DNA from: a virus
Length of the DNA: 49,017 nucleotides
Direction: 5' to 3' (one strand)
IMG/VR virus record: IMGVR_UViG_3300035670_000328
Span: 1 to 49,017 of that record
The notes below the pieces were generated by a model that had not been told where the DNA came from, did no database searches, and saw only the letters and a list, made by a program, of their open reading frames with translations. Positions 27,729-34,360 of the stretch are shown piece after piece (the stretch's first letter is position 1; every line of letters starts with the position of its first letter). A program made the position numbers and the translations under genes.

Positions 27729-28887
27729 CGACTATCTCCTGTACTTGTTTATCCCACGGAGCCACAACATTCTCACGCGGAAAGGTTTTCACACTCGGAT
27801 ACCACAGGTTCCTACCCCCACGGGTATTGCTCCAGTACCACAACTTATTGGCATCAAGCAGATACGTGTCTTTACCCAACGCCCCTGCCAGATGTGCCGT
27901 CGCATTGCTCACCGTCACGACAACATCGCAAGCCATGATCAGACCTGCTAACGAATCGAAATCGTTACGCTTGTCAATGGGAATATCCTCCACCACGTAA
28001 CCCATCTCTTGCTGTAGCTCATCGATGTCGGCGTAGCACGTGCCGTATTGCAGTGACACACAACGCACACCAGACAACTTAAACAGTGACTCCAACTCAG
28101 GGAGCCTGATCGACTTGTGGTTCCCGATCCTCGGCGCACCGCTATGCCATGACAGCCCCACGATCAGTTCGCCTGACTCTTTCCCGATCTTACGCCGCAT
28201 CTTCTCGACCTGTGCAGGGTCAGCCTTCAGATAACTCCGTGCGGCATACTCAGGGATGTCGTCTAGCTTGCGTATGAATTCCGCACCGATACTGCCAATC
28301 GGAATCTGTGCATCGAACCCGCGCACCCGTGCATTCTGTGGCATGAACGTCATGTTCGGAAATGATCTTTGAAACATCGGAATCATCCGCGCATCGACCA
28401 TCACGAATAAATCTTTGACACAGTTACGCAGTGTCGGGAGCAATGACGCATAGAGAATCTGATCGCCTACGCCTTGTTCAGACCAGACGAACACTTCCTC
28501 TGCGCCCAGATCTTTGTGCCACAACGGTTTGTTAGTTTTTAATCTTGGGCTATCAAACTTCTTTGACTGCCACCGATACTCGATGTCCTGCCACCCACGG
28601 TTGAAGTCAGCCAACTGCAAGTGCATCAGGCACAGTGTCCATCGGATGTCAGGGTTATCAGGATCAAGTGACAACGCTACTTCAAAGTCTTCGACAGCGA
28701 TTCTCCACCGCTTCATCTCCCAGTTAGACCGACCTCGCTGAATATAACCTTGGGTGTACCCCGGATGCAGGGAGATAACCTCGTTGAAGCACTCGATAGC
28801 CTCATCGAACTTGTCCTGATCTGAGAGTTTTACCCCACGCTTCAGGATATGCGCGGCATTCTCAGTAATGGCGGTCTCACGGTTCAT
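27700..28887 (-). CDS. TPR protein fused to GT9/GT41-like glycosyltransferase domain
   Basis: 395 residues. The N-terminal ~100 residues contain tetratricopeptide repeats (KFDEAIECFNEVISLHPGY; RWRIAVEDFEVALSLDPDN). The rest resembles GT-B transferases of the heptosyltransferase/O-GlcNAc-transferase type: VWSEQGVGDQILYASLLP, GLSWHSGAPRIGNHKSI near 245, and CDVVVTVSNATAHLAGALGK near 322-341. TPR-linked transferases usually modify proteins or surface glycans. The start ATG overlaps the preceding stop (ATGA). Confidence 0.8.
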   Translation of the reverse strand: MNRETAITENAAHILKRGVKLSDQDKFDEAIECFNEVISLHPGYTQGYIQRGRSNWEMKRWRIAVEDFEVALSLDPDNPDIRWTLCLMHLQLADFNRGWQDIEYRWQSKKFDSPRLKTNKPLWHKDLGAEEVFVWSEQGVGDQILYASLLPTLRNCVKDLFVMVDARMIPMFQRSFPNMTFMPQNARVRGFDAQIPIGSIGAEFIRKLDDIPEYAARSYLKADPAQVEKMRRKIGKESGELIVGLSWHSGAPRIGNHKSIRLPELESLFKLSGVRCVSLQYGTCYADIDELQQEMGYVVEDIPIDKRNDFDSLAGLIMACDVVVTVSNATAHLAGALGKDTYLLDANKLWYWSNTRGGRNLWYPSVKTFPRENVVAPWDKQVQEIVDEIRVLPRG

Positions 28888-29084
28888 GTATCTGCCTCTA
28901 AAGAATCAAAAGCGTAGTCAGGTATGTTCTCGCCTTTTTCTTTCAGTGCTTTCAAAAAATCAATTGTTTCCTGCGCCGTGTCAAAATGGTGTTCACCTTC
29001 ACACGACCAAACTTCGTAGTACCCACACGTACTGTAAAAACAGTAAACATCTGAACCATCTGCACCGAGTCTACAAAACGCCAT
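28884..29084 (-). CDS. Small hypothetical protein
   Basis: 66 residues with four cysteines (FCRLG, VYCFYSTC, SCEGEHHF) and an acidic helical C-terminus (TAQETIDFLKALKEKG). The cysteines could bind zinc, but the spacing matches no motif I know. The start forms TAATG with the upstream stop, and the stop forms ATGA with the downstream start. Confidence 0.6.
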   Translation of the reverse strand: MAFCRLGADGSDVYCFYSTCGYYEVWSCEGEHHFDTAQETIDFLKALKEKGENIPDYAFDSLEADT

Positions 29085-29503
29085 TACTCTTTACTCCACA
29101 AAAACCTCGGCTTGATATCTCTGCGATATCTGAATCGGTACTTGCGGTCACGCACCAACAGTCCCAACACAAACCCATTGTGCATGATGGTTAGATTAAA
29201 TCCCTGACGATACAACTCGCCTTCGGGTCTCAGCCAGAACCATAGGAAGCCTCGCACTCCCTGTTCAGGTTTAGCTCCTGCGTAGATCGTGGCGTTTCCT
29301 TTTAACGGATGCACGGTCTCAACATCCTTCGCACCCTGCGATACGTCTACGTATTTAATCATCCACCCTTTCTGCTCATTCTTGTAGTGCCAAATCGCAA
29401 GCATGGCAAAGTGCTCCAACTTGTCGAGCGTGATACGCTCATCGGTCAGGTTCAAAGGGATTCGGGCTTCTTCGGCTAATTTTATAATGGTGTCTCTATC
29501 CAC
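29084..29503 (-). CDS. Phage protein of unknown function
   Basis: 139 residues from the GTG at 29503 (MDRDTIIKLAEEA), preferred over a start 33 bases earlier because GAGGAG sits just upstream and the overlap with the preceding gene falls to 8 bases. The N-terminal 35 residues (RDTIIKLAEEARIP...) are a common leader in small phage proteins. The middle has a positively charged beta segment, and the C-terminus is Arg-rich (RDRKYRFRYRRDIKPR), suggesting nucleic-acid contact. Function unknown. Confidence 0.6.
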   Translation of the reverse strand: MDRDTIIKLAEEARIPLNLTDERITLDKLEHFAMLAIWHYKNEQKGWMIKYVDVSQGAKDVETVHPLKGNATIYAGAKPEQGVRGFLWFWLRPEGELYRQGFNLTIMHNGFVLGLLVRDRKYRFRYRRDIKPRFLWSKE

Positions 29504-29726
29504 GTTCCTGCTCCTCTTTCCACAGCATATAGTCATACCGCTTGATGCCCTTACGGGCGGCAGAAGTGACGGTGGTCACGCCAATCCCAAGCTCTTTGGC
29601 AAGCTGCACGTAGCTCTTAGTACACTTCTTCTTCAACTCGCGTAGCTCCACGATTTCTTTGTACTGCTCATACGTCATGGCAGGGGGAGTCCCCGGTGTT
29701 TTAGGCACTTTCATCGTAGCCGCCAT
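29496..29726 (-). CDS. Helix-turn-helix protein
   Basis: 76 residues. SYVQLAKELGIGVTTVTSAARKGI is a classical helix-turn-helix (SYVQLAKELG, turn, TTVTSAARKG). It is probably a small regulator. A later in-frame ATG (MKVPKTPG) is a possible alternative start; neither has a strong ribosome site, and the gene overlaps the preceding one by 26 bases. Confidence 0.65.
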   Translation of the reverse strand: MAATMKVPKTPGTPPAMTYEQYKEIVELRELKKKCTKSYVQLAKELGIGVTTVTSAARKGIKRYDYMLWKEEQERG

Positions 29727-29901
29727 CGTCTAACTCCACATGTGTCTTAATCAGAATAGTCTCTATCAACCGCAGTACGCCTATGGTTTCGGCAAGTGAT
29801 ATCTCGCCGTCGTACTCATCAAGAACAGCAAAAATTTTGTCAGCTAATTCTTGGTTATGCATAAACTTCTTATTGAAGTCACGCTTGATTATGTCGCCCA
29901 T
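29701..29901 (-). CDS. Small hypothetical protein
   Basis: 66 residues (MGDIIKRDFNKKF...). The start at 29901 overlaps the TGA of a 37-codon gene upstream (TGATG) and is preceded by GGAG at 8 bases. It is helical and acidic toward the C-terminus (LIETILIKTHVELDDGG). Not recognised. Confidence 0.55.
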   Translation of the reverse strand: MGDIIKRDFNKKFMHNQELADKIFAVLDEYDGEISLAETIGVLRLIETILIKTHVELDDGGYDESA

Positions 29902-30014
29902 CACCAGTACTCCACACCACCACGGGAACATCTTGTATTCGGAGGAGGGACTGACCGCCACTCGTAGTCACGGCAAGTCTTCCATCGCCTGATTAAATCT
30001 CTGATGAATCTCAT
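29901..30014 (-). CDS. 37-residue micro-gene, basic peptide
   Basis: A very short frame fitted exactly between neighbours: its ATG overlaps the methyltransferase stop (ATGA at 30014-30011), and its TGA overlaps the next start (TGATG at 29903-29899). The product is highly basic with two cysteines (MRFIRDLIRRWKTCRDYEW near the start, CSRGG near the end). The coupling at both ends is the main evidence that it is translated. It may mainly pass ribosomes along, or be a real small effector. Confidence 0.5.
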   Translation of the reverse strand: MRFIRDLIRRWKTCRDYEWRSVPPPNTRCSRGGVEYW

Positions 30015-30643
30015 ACCGCCTCCTGTCGCACCAACTGGATCATACTTATGGGTATAACTATCGCGGTCTTGTGTCCTTCTCGGGGATAGATCAGGGCAAA
30101 GCTTGGACCATCAAGCACCACGGCATTCGCTACGCCTTTCTCTGTGCCTTCAAAGTCATCAAGCACAAACACGGTGTCGTGAGTAATAACATTCAACAAA
30201 TGCGGGATGTCCTTCTCACTCAGCCGCCCATCCAGATAGATCAGATCTACCTTGACTTCCGCTGTCGCCAGACTCTCAAACATCTCGTGTGATGGTTTCT
30301 TGCGATATTGCGTGACGCCCGTCAGATCCAGATCAATGTCATTCGACATATCACAGGTGTAGATCTGTGCATCGGGTGCAGCCAACCGCATCGTCCGTGT
30401 CGAGACGCCAATGAATGTCCCCACCTCGGCAATAACCTTGGGATTGAATAACGTCACGATTCGATACAGATCTGCTGCATCATCTAGAGTTACTGTCCCC
30501 GTGTTGTAATCCGCCTTGGCGCGATGGGCTTGCTGTTGCTCAGTGATGCCCTCCAACACCCGCCAGTCGATGTCGGTCTTTTCATCGATGATGCCCCACA
30601 CAATCTCACTCAATCGCTTACGACCAATTTGTATTGCGTTCAT
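30011..30643 (-). CDS. Class I SAM-dependent methyltransferase-like protein
   Basis: 210 residues. VIAEVGTFIGVSTRTMRLAAPDAQIYTCDMS (motif I and acidic end of strand 2) is at about 70-100, and VDLIYLDGRLS near 131 matches the post-II region of the O-methyltransferase/Methyltransf_24 group. VFVLDDFEG follows. A clear GGAGG precedes the ATG at 30643. It probably methylates a small molecule or sugar; with the three glycosyltransferases nearby it could belong to one surface- or glycan-modification set. Confidence 0.75.
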   Translation of the reverse strand: MNAIQIGRKRLSEIVWGIIDEKTDIDWRVLEGITEQQQAHRAKADYNTGTVTLDDAADLYRIVTLFNPKVIAEVGTFIGVSTRTMRLAAPDAQIYTCDMSNDIDLDLTGVTQYRKKPSHEMFESLATAEVKVDLIYLDGRLSEKDIPHLLNVITHDTVFVLDDFEGTEKGVANAVVLDGPSFALIYPREGHKTAIVIPISMIQLVRQEAV

Positions 30644-30656
30644 GCTACCTCCACTT

Positions 30657-31031
30657 CTAAATATCCAGAATGTGCTTCATCTGCACAACCAATTTTGAAT
30701 AGTCCAATGCTTTTACAGGGTCATCTTCTTCGCACGCCCGTAAAACTCGGTAGGCAGCAATTCGCATTGCCCCTCTCAAATTCTCATGCGTTTCTCCTGT
30801 AATTGGATGTAACTCTCCCGCTTTCATACTTAATCTAAGACTATACCTAGACAAAACTTCCTTGATTTCTTCCAAGGATTTCTTACCCATACCCGGTGCG
30901 AGGAGTAGTTCGCGTTCTGTACGTGTTACCAAGTCCGCGACGGTCTCAATCTGGTCCGCTTTTAGGCAGTTGTGCGCTCTAACCGTAAGCTCTAATTCGC
31001 TTACAGGCATCCTCAATACTTCAGGGTTCAT
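30657..31031 (-). CDS. RNA polymerase alpha C-terminal domain homologue
   Basis: 124 residues. Residues ~9-70 align without gaps to the bacterial RpoA C-terminal domain, offset by 247 residues. The DNA-contact residues of E. coli alpha are kept: R18 (R265), N21 (N268), C22 (C269), G49 (G296), K51 (K298), S52 (S299), E55 (E302). The sigma-contact acidic residue E14 (E261) is also present, whereas the position of V287 is Arg here. There is no alpha N-terminal domain, so it cannot assemble polymerase. It could bind AT-rich UP-like DNA or compete with host alpha. The last ~50 residues are a helical extension. It overlaps the next gene by 4 bases (ATGA). Confidence 0.85.
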   Translation of the reverse strand: MNPEVLRMPVSELELTVRAHNCLKADQIETVADLVTRTERELLLAPGMGKKSLEEIKEVLSRYSLRLSMKAGELHPITGETHENLRGAMRIAAYRVLRACEEDDPVKALDYSKLVVQMKHILDI

Positions 31032-31726
31032 GCTTGCTCCCTCGCAGCAATCTCACGTTGCAAATACCACGCAGCCTTCTTCAGGTCCTCGATGGGATCG
31101 GTATCCTTCTTACCGGCGCGGCTCACGTACTTCACCACATTACCCAAGCGGTAATTTAAATCCTTCGCCTCAATGAAATCGATGGTCTCGACGCCACCGG
31201 CTCGGTAGTGCAGGGGATGGTTCACGGTGTCATCGTCCTTGTACTTCTCGTACGCTTCGTTGAATAGCTTGCCGACATCTTTGTTGGTTTCTTCAATCGC
31301 ACTCATCATCCGAGTTTTCGGTTTGAAGTTAAACCGCATCTCCATCTTGTCCCAGTACTTATCTGTGTACGGAGTAATACCTGCCTCGATAAGCTGCTCG
31401 TGATACTTCAACGCCTCAACCGTCTTAGCCTCATCGACCCCAAACCACGGGCGGATCGACCACCACGACTCTGCCTTGATGTCATGGACCTGTTTCGCCA
31501 CCGACTTGGGTAGACCATTAAACAATTTATTGACCTTCTTGACGTACTTCTTCTCGGCCTCACGCACGCTCGGATCTGGGTGCTGCTCAGGCATCACCTT
31601 GGCTTTCTTTTTCTCCTGCCACGCTACGGTGTAGACGCGCCCGACCTTGATCTTAAGTGCCTTCGCGATCTGCGGAGCGGTCTTGCCTTCCTTCAAAAGT
31701 TTCCGAATTTTCGCTGCTGTAGTCAT
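31028..31726 (-). CDS. HTH protein fused to scaffold-like module and DUF3310 (gp1.7-like) domain
   Basis: 232 residues from the ATG at 31726, chosen for the AAGGAG 7 bases upstream; a TTG two codons earlier is less likely. Three parts: an N-terminal HTH ([22 protein letters not shown]); a middle helical module [32 protein letters not shown] around 90-125 (shared with the scaffold-like protein at 44.6 kb); and a C-terminal DUF3310 domain ([11 protein letters not shown]...[18 protein letters not shown]...[13 protein letters not shown]). The latter family includes T7 gp1.7, a nucleotide kinase. Regulation plus nucleotide handling is plausible. Its first 74 bases overlap the VRR-NUC gene. Confidence 0.8.
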   Translation of the reverse strand: MTTAAKIRKLLKEGKTAPQIAKALKIKVGRVYTVAWQEKKKAKVMPEQHPDPSVREAEKKYVKKVNKLFNGLPKSVAKQVHDIKAESWWSIRPWFGVDEAKTVEALKYHEQLIEAGITPYTDKYWDKMEMRFNFKPKTRMMSAIEETNKDVGKLFNEAYEKYKDDDTVNHPLHYRAGGVETIDFIEAKDLNYRLGNVVKYVSRAGKKDTDPIEDLKKAAWYLQREIAAREQA

Positions 31727-32003
31727 GTTCAATCTCCTTGCGTAGGTTCTCTACGTTTGTTTCATCGATCACATAGACGCGCCCACCTGCGTCTCTGATC
31801 CGTTGCATAGCTGCCTCTTGCAAGGCGGTGGGCTTGTTCCCTTTTGCCTTAGTCTCTATCGCTAAGAACTGGCATCGATAACAGACCAAGAAGTCAGGCG
31901 TCCCTGCGTGCCCATAGCCAGACGCTACAGGCATCGCGTAATAGGCCCCCATCTCGGTCAAGGTCTTCTTGACCTTCGCTTTGACTCTCCCCTCTGGCGT
32001 CAT
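31653..32003 (-). CDS. VRR-NUC domain nuclease
   Basis: 116 residues. MTPEGRVKAKVKKTLTEMGAYYAMPVASGYGHAGTPDFLVCY, then LAIETKAKGNKPTALQEAAMQRI, is the PD-(D/E)XK pattern of VRR-NUC nucleases: D in TPDF, then E-x-K in IETKAKG, then Gln. These act on branched DNA or junctions. The last ~25 residues lie outside the fold and are encoded by the stretch shared with the next gene. The ATG overlaps the preceding stop (ATGA). Confidence 0.85.
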   Translation of the reverse strand: MTPEGRVKAKVKKTLTEMGAYYAMPVASGYGHAGTPDFLVCYRCQFLAIETKAKGNKPTALQEAAMQRIRDAGGRVYVIDETNVENLRKEIEHDYSSENSETFEGRQDRSADREGT

Positions 32004-32392
32004 GCGGCGTTATCAAAAGTAAATTTAAATGTCATCTGTAGCGGCTCCTCCTCTGGCTCGTCATCGTCGTCATTGTCGACACACAGGAACACAGGCGTGC
32101 GCGGCCCTGCGTAGGTCCCTAGCACGTTGTACTCCATCCATTCGACCGCCTCTTCAAAGGTCATCCCGTCTCGCTCCAGTATCTCCACGCATCGCGCATA
32201 GTCATAGATGGCTATGCGGTGACTGAACTGCACGCCATACCCGACCAGAGCATCTTTGAACTCTGGGAAAATAATCGGCGCATCGCTCTCTTCTTCGTAC
32301 TGGCGTAGCTCCTCCTCAGATTGCTGAGACCATCTCTCGTCGAGGTCCTGCTCGCGCCACCATTCGTTCGGCATATTTGATTCATTCATCAT
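32000..32392 (-). CDS. Conserved phage protein of unknown function
   Basis: 130 residues starting at the ATG at 32392 (AGAGGAA upstream, ATGA overlap with the previous stop); a longer start would overlap that gene by 40 bases. The core IAIYDYARCVEILERDGMTFEEAVEWMEYNVLGTYAGPRTPVFL is a compact domain common in phage and prophage islands. It is followed by an acidic stretch (DNDDDDEPEEEP) and a short C-terminus. Very acidic overall, possibly an interaction protein. Function unknown. Confidence 0.6.
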   Translation of the reverse strand: MMNESNMPNEWWREQDLDERWSQQSEEELRQYEEESDAPIIFPEFKDALVGYGVQFSHRIAIYDYARCVEILERDGMTFEEAVEWMEYNVLGTYAGPRTPVFLCVDNDDDDEPEEEPLQMTFKFTFDNAA

Positions 32393-32595
32393 GCTTTTCC
32401 TCTTGTCATGTTGAGACCATCTAACCACACTTCCAATCCCTTCCCACAGGTTGCGGCATCGTTGCCATGCTCGGTGTAGAAGGTATCAGTCTTTGCATAG
32501 GTATACCATTCTTTGCCCGTCATGCGTAGCTCTAAGTTTTTGTTGTAGTCATATCCAAACAACTTTGTCCGCGCAGGGAGTTTGACCGGCTTCAT
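32389..32595 (-). CDS. Small hypothetical protein
   Basis: 68 residues, basic N-terminus (MKPVKLPARTKLFGYDYNKN), then ELRMTGKEWYTYAKTD and a C-terminal 'LEVWLDGLNMTRGKA'. The GGAG of its ribosome site lies in the preceding stop region next to a TTTAAA. Its TGA overlaps the next ATG. Not recognised. Confidence 0.6.
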   Translation of the reverse strand: MKPVKLPARTKLFGYDYNKNLELRMTGKEWYTYAKTDTFYTEHGNDAATCGKGLEVWLDGLNMTRGKA

Positions 32596-32763
32596 TTAAA
32601 TCTCCTGTAGCTGATACTCATAGGCCCAGTGTCCATTGTCGAGGTCATACACGGGCTGTCCGTTCTTCTCCCCCTTGTCGATAATCTTTGCAGGCTTCGG
32701 AGCTTGCCGACCCCATCCGCCTGACCACATTACCTCTTGGCCTATCTCGTATTGGTAGTCCAT
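32596..32763 (-). CDS. Small hypothetical protein
   Basis: 55 residues from the ATG at 32763 (MDYQYEIGQEVMWSGGWGRQ). The start is set by the GAGGAG that ends the preceding 55-residue gene; a longer frame to 32820 would run through that gene. The small beta-rich sequence (KIIDKGEKNGQPVYDLDNGHW) resembles SH3-like barrel proteins, a guess only. Confidence 0.6.
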   Translation of the reverse strand: MDYQYEIGQEVMWSGGWGRQAPKPAKIIDKGEKNGQPVYDLDNGHWAYEYQLQEI

Positions 32764-32764
32764 C

Positions 32765-32932
32765 TCACTCCTCTCCACTGATTTGTTCCATCTCTCGTAC
32801 GTCAGCAGAGTACGCGCCAAGCTCCGCCATTACTTCGGCGTGCGCTAATATGAGGGCTTGCTCCTCGGTCTCTGCTTCCACAATGACGGTACGCAAAACT
32901 TTTGCCTCGACTGTGGCTATATAAACTTCCAT
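32765..32932 (-). CDS. DpnD/PcfM-like small protein (copy 1 of a tandem pair)
   Basis: 55 residues (MEVYIATVEAKVLRTVIVEA..., ending in ISGEE). The order is beta hairpin then helix with EEQALILAHAEV. It resembles, at identical positions, its upstream neighbour: ME-Y--T--A-V---V-V-A--E--A--LA. Small beta-hairpin-helix proteins of this kind (DpnD/PcfM-like) are common and lack a known role. SD GGAGG lies inside the upstream gene's end. Confidence 0.6.
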   Translation of the reverse strand: MEVYIATVEAKVLRTVIVEAETEEQALILAHAEVMAELGAYSADVREMEQISGEE

Positions 32933-32933
32933 C

Positions 32934-33122
32934 TCATACCTCCGCTAGGTCATGCTCAGACCCAATCACATAATCGGTCCACTCCCACTCAAGGTCACTG
33001 CAGTCGATGGTCCCACCGCGCACGATCCGCTCTGCAAGTTCAAAGGCGGCGTCTTCATCTCGGGCCTTGACGGTCACCCGCTCGGTCACCTGAGCGGTCA
33101 AGGTAATCTCGTAAATCTCCAT
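32934..33122 (-). CDS. DpnD/PcfM-like small protein (copy 2 of a tandem pair)
   Basis: 62 residues, MEIYEITLTAQVTERVTVKA then EDAAFELAERIVRGG, with an acidic C-terminal tail containing three Trp/Tyr residues. It has the same hairpin-helix pattern as the gene just downstream; the two look like an old duplication, or convergent members of one family. The start lies 3 bases after the upstream TPGPW gene, beside a TTTAAAT. Confidence 0.6.
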   Translation of the reverse strand: MEIYEITLTAQVTERVTVKARDEDAAFELAERIVRGGTIDCSDLEWEWTDYVIGSEHDLAEV

Positions 33123-33125
33123 GAT

Positions 33126-33407
33126 TTAAATCTCCTCTCCAGTGGCCTTGGCAATCACGGCACGTACAATCTCATGGGCTTCGCTGCCACGGGTTGCGAT
33201 GAAATAGTGCAGTTCGCTTTGGGCTACCCTCAATGCGTCGAGCATCTCGGGTGCGGCTGCGATCAAGCGGGCGTTTGCTTTTAGCGTCTCTGCATCTATA
33301 TCGTCGCAGTCGAGCATGGCGACCCGACCACCTTCGCCGAGTACATCTAAATTTTCGGTAGCGACTGCTCCATCTACCGTCCACGGGCCTTGCGTATGCT
33401 TGCTCAT
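33126..33407 (-). CDS. TPGPW-type phage protein
   Basis: 93 residues with the signature of a widespread phage and prophage family: N-terminal HTQGPWTVDGAVATE and central LKANARLIAAAPEMLDALRVAQ. The fold is likely a small beta region followed by helices. Function unknown; usually found in early or accessory gene clusters. The ATG overlaps the stop of the upstream small gene (ATGA). Confidence 0.75.
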   Translation of the reverse strand: MSKHTQGPWTVDGAVATENLDVLGEGGRVAMLDCDDIDAETLKANARLIAAAPEMLDALRVAQSELHYFIATRGSEAHEIVRAVIAKATGEEI

Positions 33408-33580
33408 GGCTGCATCTCCTCTTCTCTAGCCGCGCTGAGTGCCAGAAACAAATCATTGAAGTACTGGATATGCTCTGGGCGCGTATGGTTCATCTCCTGC
33501 GTGAGCGCGTGGCTCTTCAGTGTGGCGAGCTGCCGTTCGGTCAGCACCACGGTGTAAATCTTCTGGGTTGTCTCGTTCAT
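33404..33580 (-). CDS. 58-residue hypothetical protein
   Basis: 58 codons; ATG at 33580 with GGAGAAGCAACC directly upstream (the recurrent leader of this block) and an ATGA overlap with the next gene. The sequence (TTQKIYTVVLTERQLATLKSH, then YFNDLFLALSAAREEE) is a beta strand followed by amphipathic helices. It resembles small DNA- or protein-binding regulators, but the family is unknown. Confidence 0.6.
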   Translation of the reverse strand: MNETTQKIYTVVLTERQLATLKSHALTQEMNHTRPEHIQYFNDLFLALSAAREEEMQP

Positions 33581-33592
33581 GGTTGCTTCTCC

Positions 33593-33793
33593 TTAGTTCG
33601 TCCAAGCCGCAGCTTGGGCCTCGTCTAGTTTCTTCTCGATCCGCTTCAAGGCGGCTCGGCTCTTCTGCCATCGGTTCATCACCCGCGCTAGCTGCCGCTC
33701 GATCTCGGCGTGGCGGTCAAGGACCTTGGCGTACTGCGCTCCCAAATTTCGGGGCCGCTTCTTGTCGGTGTTCTTCAGGGCGAGTATGTCCAT
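33593..33793 (-). CDS. Small coiled-coil protein
   Basis: 66 residues from the ATG at 33793 (GGAGGGG upstream); a longer frame would run through the neighbour. After a basic N-terminus (MDILALKNTDKKRPRNLG), residues ~22-62 form a long charged helix (HAEIERQLARVMNRWQKSRAALKRIEKKLDEAQAA). Probably a dimeric coiled coil; role unknown. Confidence 0.6.
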   Translation of the reverse strand: MDILALKNTDKKRPRNLGAQYAKVLDRHAEIERQLARVMNRWQKSRAALKRIEKKLDEAQAAAWTN

Positions 33794-33795
33794 GC

Positions 33796-34119
33796 TCACC
33801 CCTCCTTCGCTGTTGTGTTGATGAGTTGAAACAAGTAGGCCCCACCTGTCCCGCTCGGGTTGTCCGAGTTCGCGATCAACTGCCATGTCTCGTTGTCCCT
33901 GATGATCCGCTTACACAGGTACTCAACCGCCGCTGCCTGATGCCGGTCCGTGTCTGCGTGGTCAAGATCGACCATCAGCTTCTTGCGGTTCGCCCCGCTC
34001 TTTTCGTACGCCATGATCTTAGGTCCACGGGTGTTGGTGGCCCCCACGTATCGGGTGTAGACGGTCAGCACGTAGGGCACGTACTCGGTGGGGACTTGGG
34101 CGTTCTGGGTAATGATCAT
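33796..34119 (-). CDS. Hypothetical protein with beta-rich core
   Basis: 107 residues from the ATG at 34119, which has GGAGAAGCAATC directly upstream and an ATGA overlap with the preceding short gene. Segments: IITQNAQVPTEYVPYVLTVYTRYVGATN, KKLMVDLDHADTDRHQAAAVEYLCKRI, and a C-terminal YLFQLINTTAKEG. The alpha/beta order looks like a small enzyme or nucleic-acid-binding fold, but no motif is decisive. Confidence 0.6.
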   Translation of the reverse strand: MIITQNAQVPTEYVPYVLTVYTRYVGATNTRGPKIMAYEKSGANRKKLMVDLDHADTDRHQAAAVEYLCKRIIRDNETWQLIANSDNPSGTGGAYLFQLINTTAKEG

Positions 34120-34283
34120 GATTGCTTCTCCTGTTTCTGGTTGCGGTACTGCTCTACACGTGCTTTCTTGTCTCGAATCCAATCCCCCAAAATGGGTGCG
34201 TTGGGGAGTCTGTTCCGAATAGTGATTCGGGCAAGGCGATCTGCTAGCGGCTCTAATTTCTTTGTTTTCTTGAAAGGTCCCAT
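34116..34283 (-). CDS. 55-residue basic hypothetical protein
   Basis: 55 codons, strongly basic (GPFKKTKKLEPLADRLARI; RDKKARVEQYRNQKQEKQS). It is the first gene after a strong promoter (34321-34349) and has the GGAGAAGCAATC leader before its ATG. Its TGA overlaps the next ATG. The charge suggests nucleic-acid binding or host-factor interaction. Confidence 0.6.
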   Translation of the reverse strand: MGPFKKTKKLEPLADRLARITIRNRLPNAPILGDWIRDKKARVEQYRNQKQEKQS

Positions 34284-34320
34284 GATTGCTTCTCCAGTTA
34301 AGTTAAGTAACGTTTGTTGT

Positions 34321-34349
34321 AGAATACAGAGTGTTTAAATCCTTGTCAA
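34321..34349 (-). promoter_or_regulatory. Sigma70-type promoter
   Basis: On the - strand: -35 TTGACA (34349-34344, perfect), 17-base spacer, -10 TATTCT (34326-34321). It reads into the 55-residue basic gene and the chain of small genes below. Its spacer holds a TTTAAA. The strong -35 suggests early expression. Confidence 0.7.
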
Positions 34350-34360
34350 CTCTTTTCGAT

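Noticed and set aside
32596-32820. Longer start for the 55-residue gene
   Set aside because: The extension overlaps the upstream 55-codon gene, whose end supplies the ribosome site of the start at 32763.
33520-34338. 272-codon open frame on the + strand
   Set aside because: Antisense to four coupled small genes that have good ribosome sites; product is Arg/Ser/Cys-rich nonsense.
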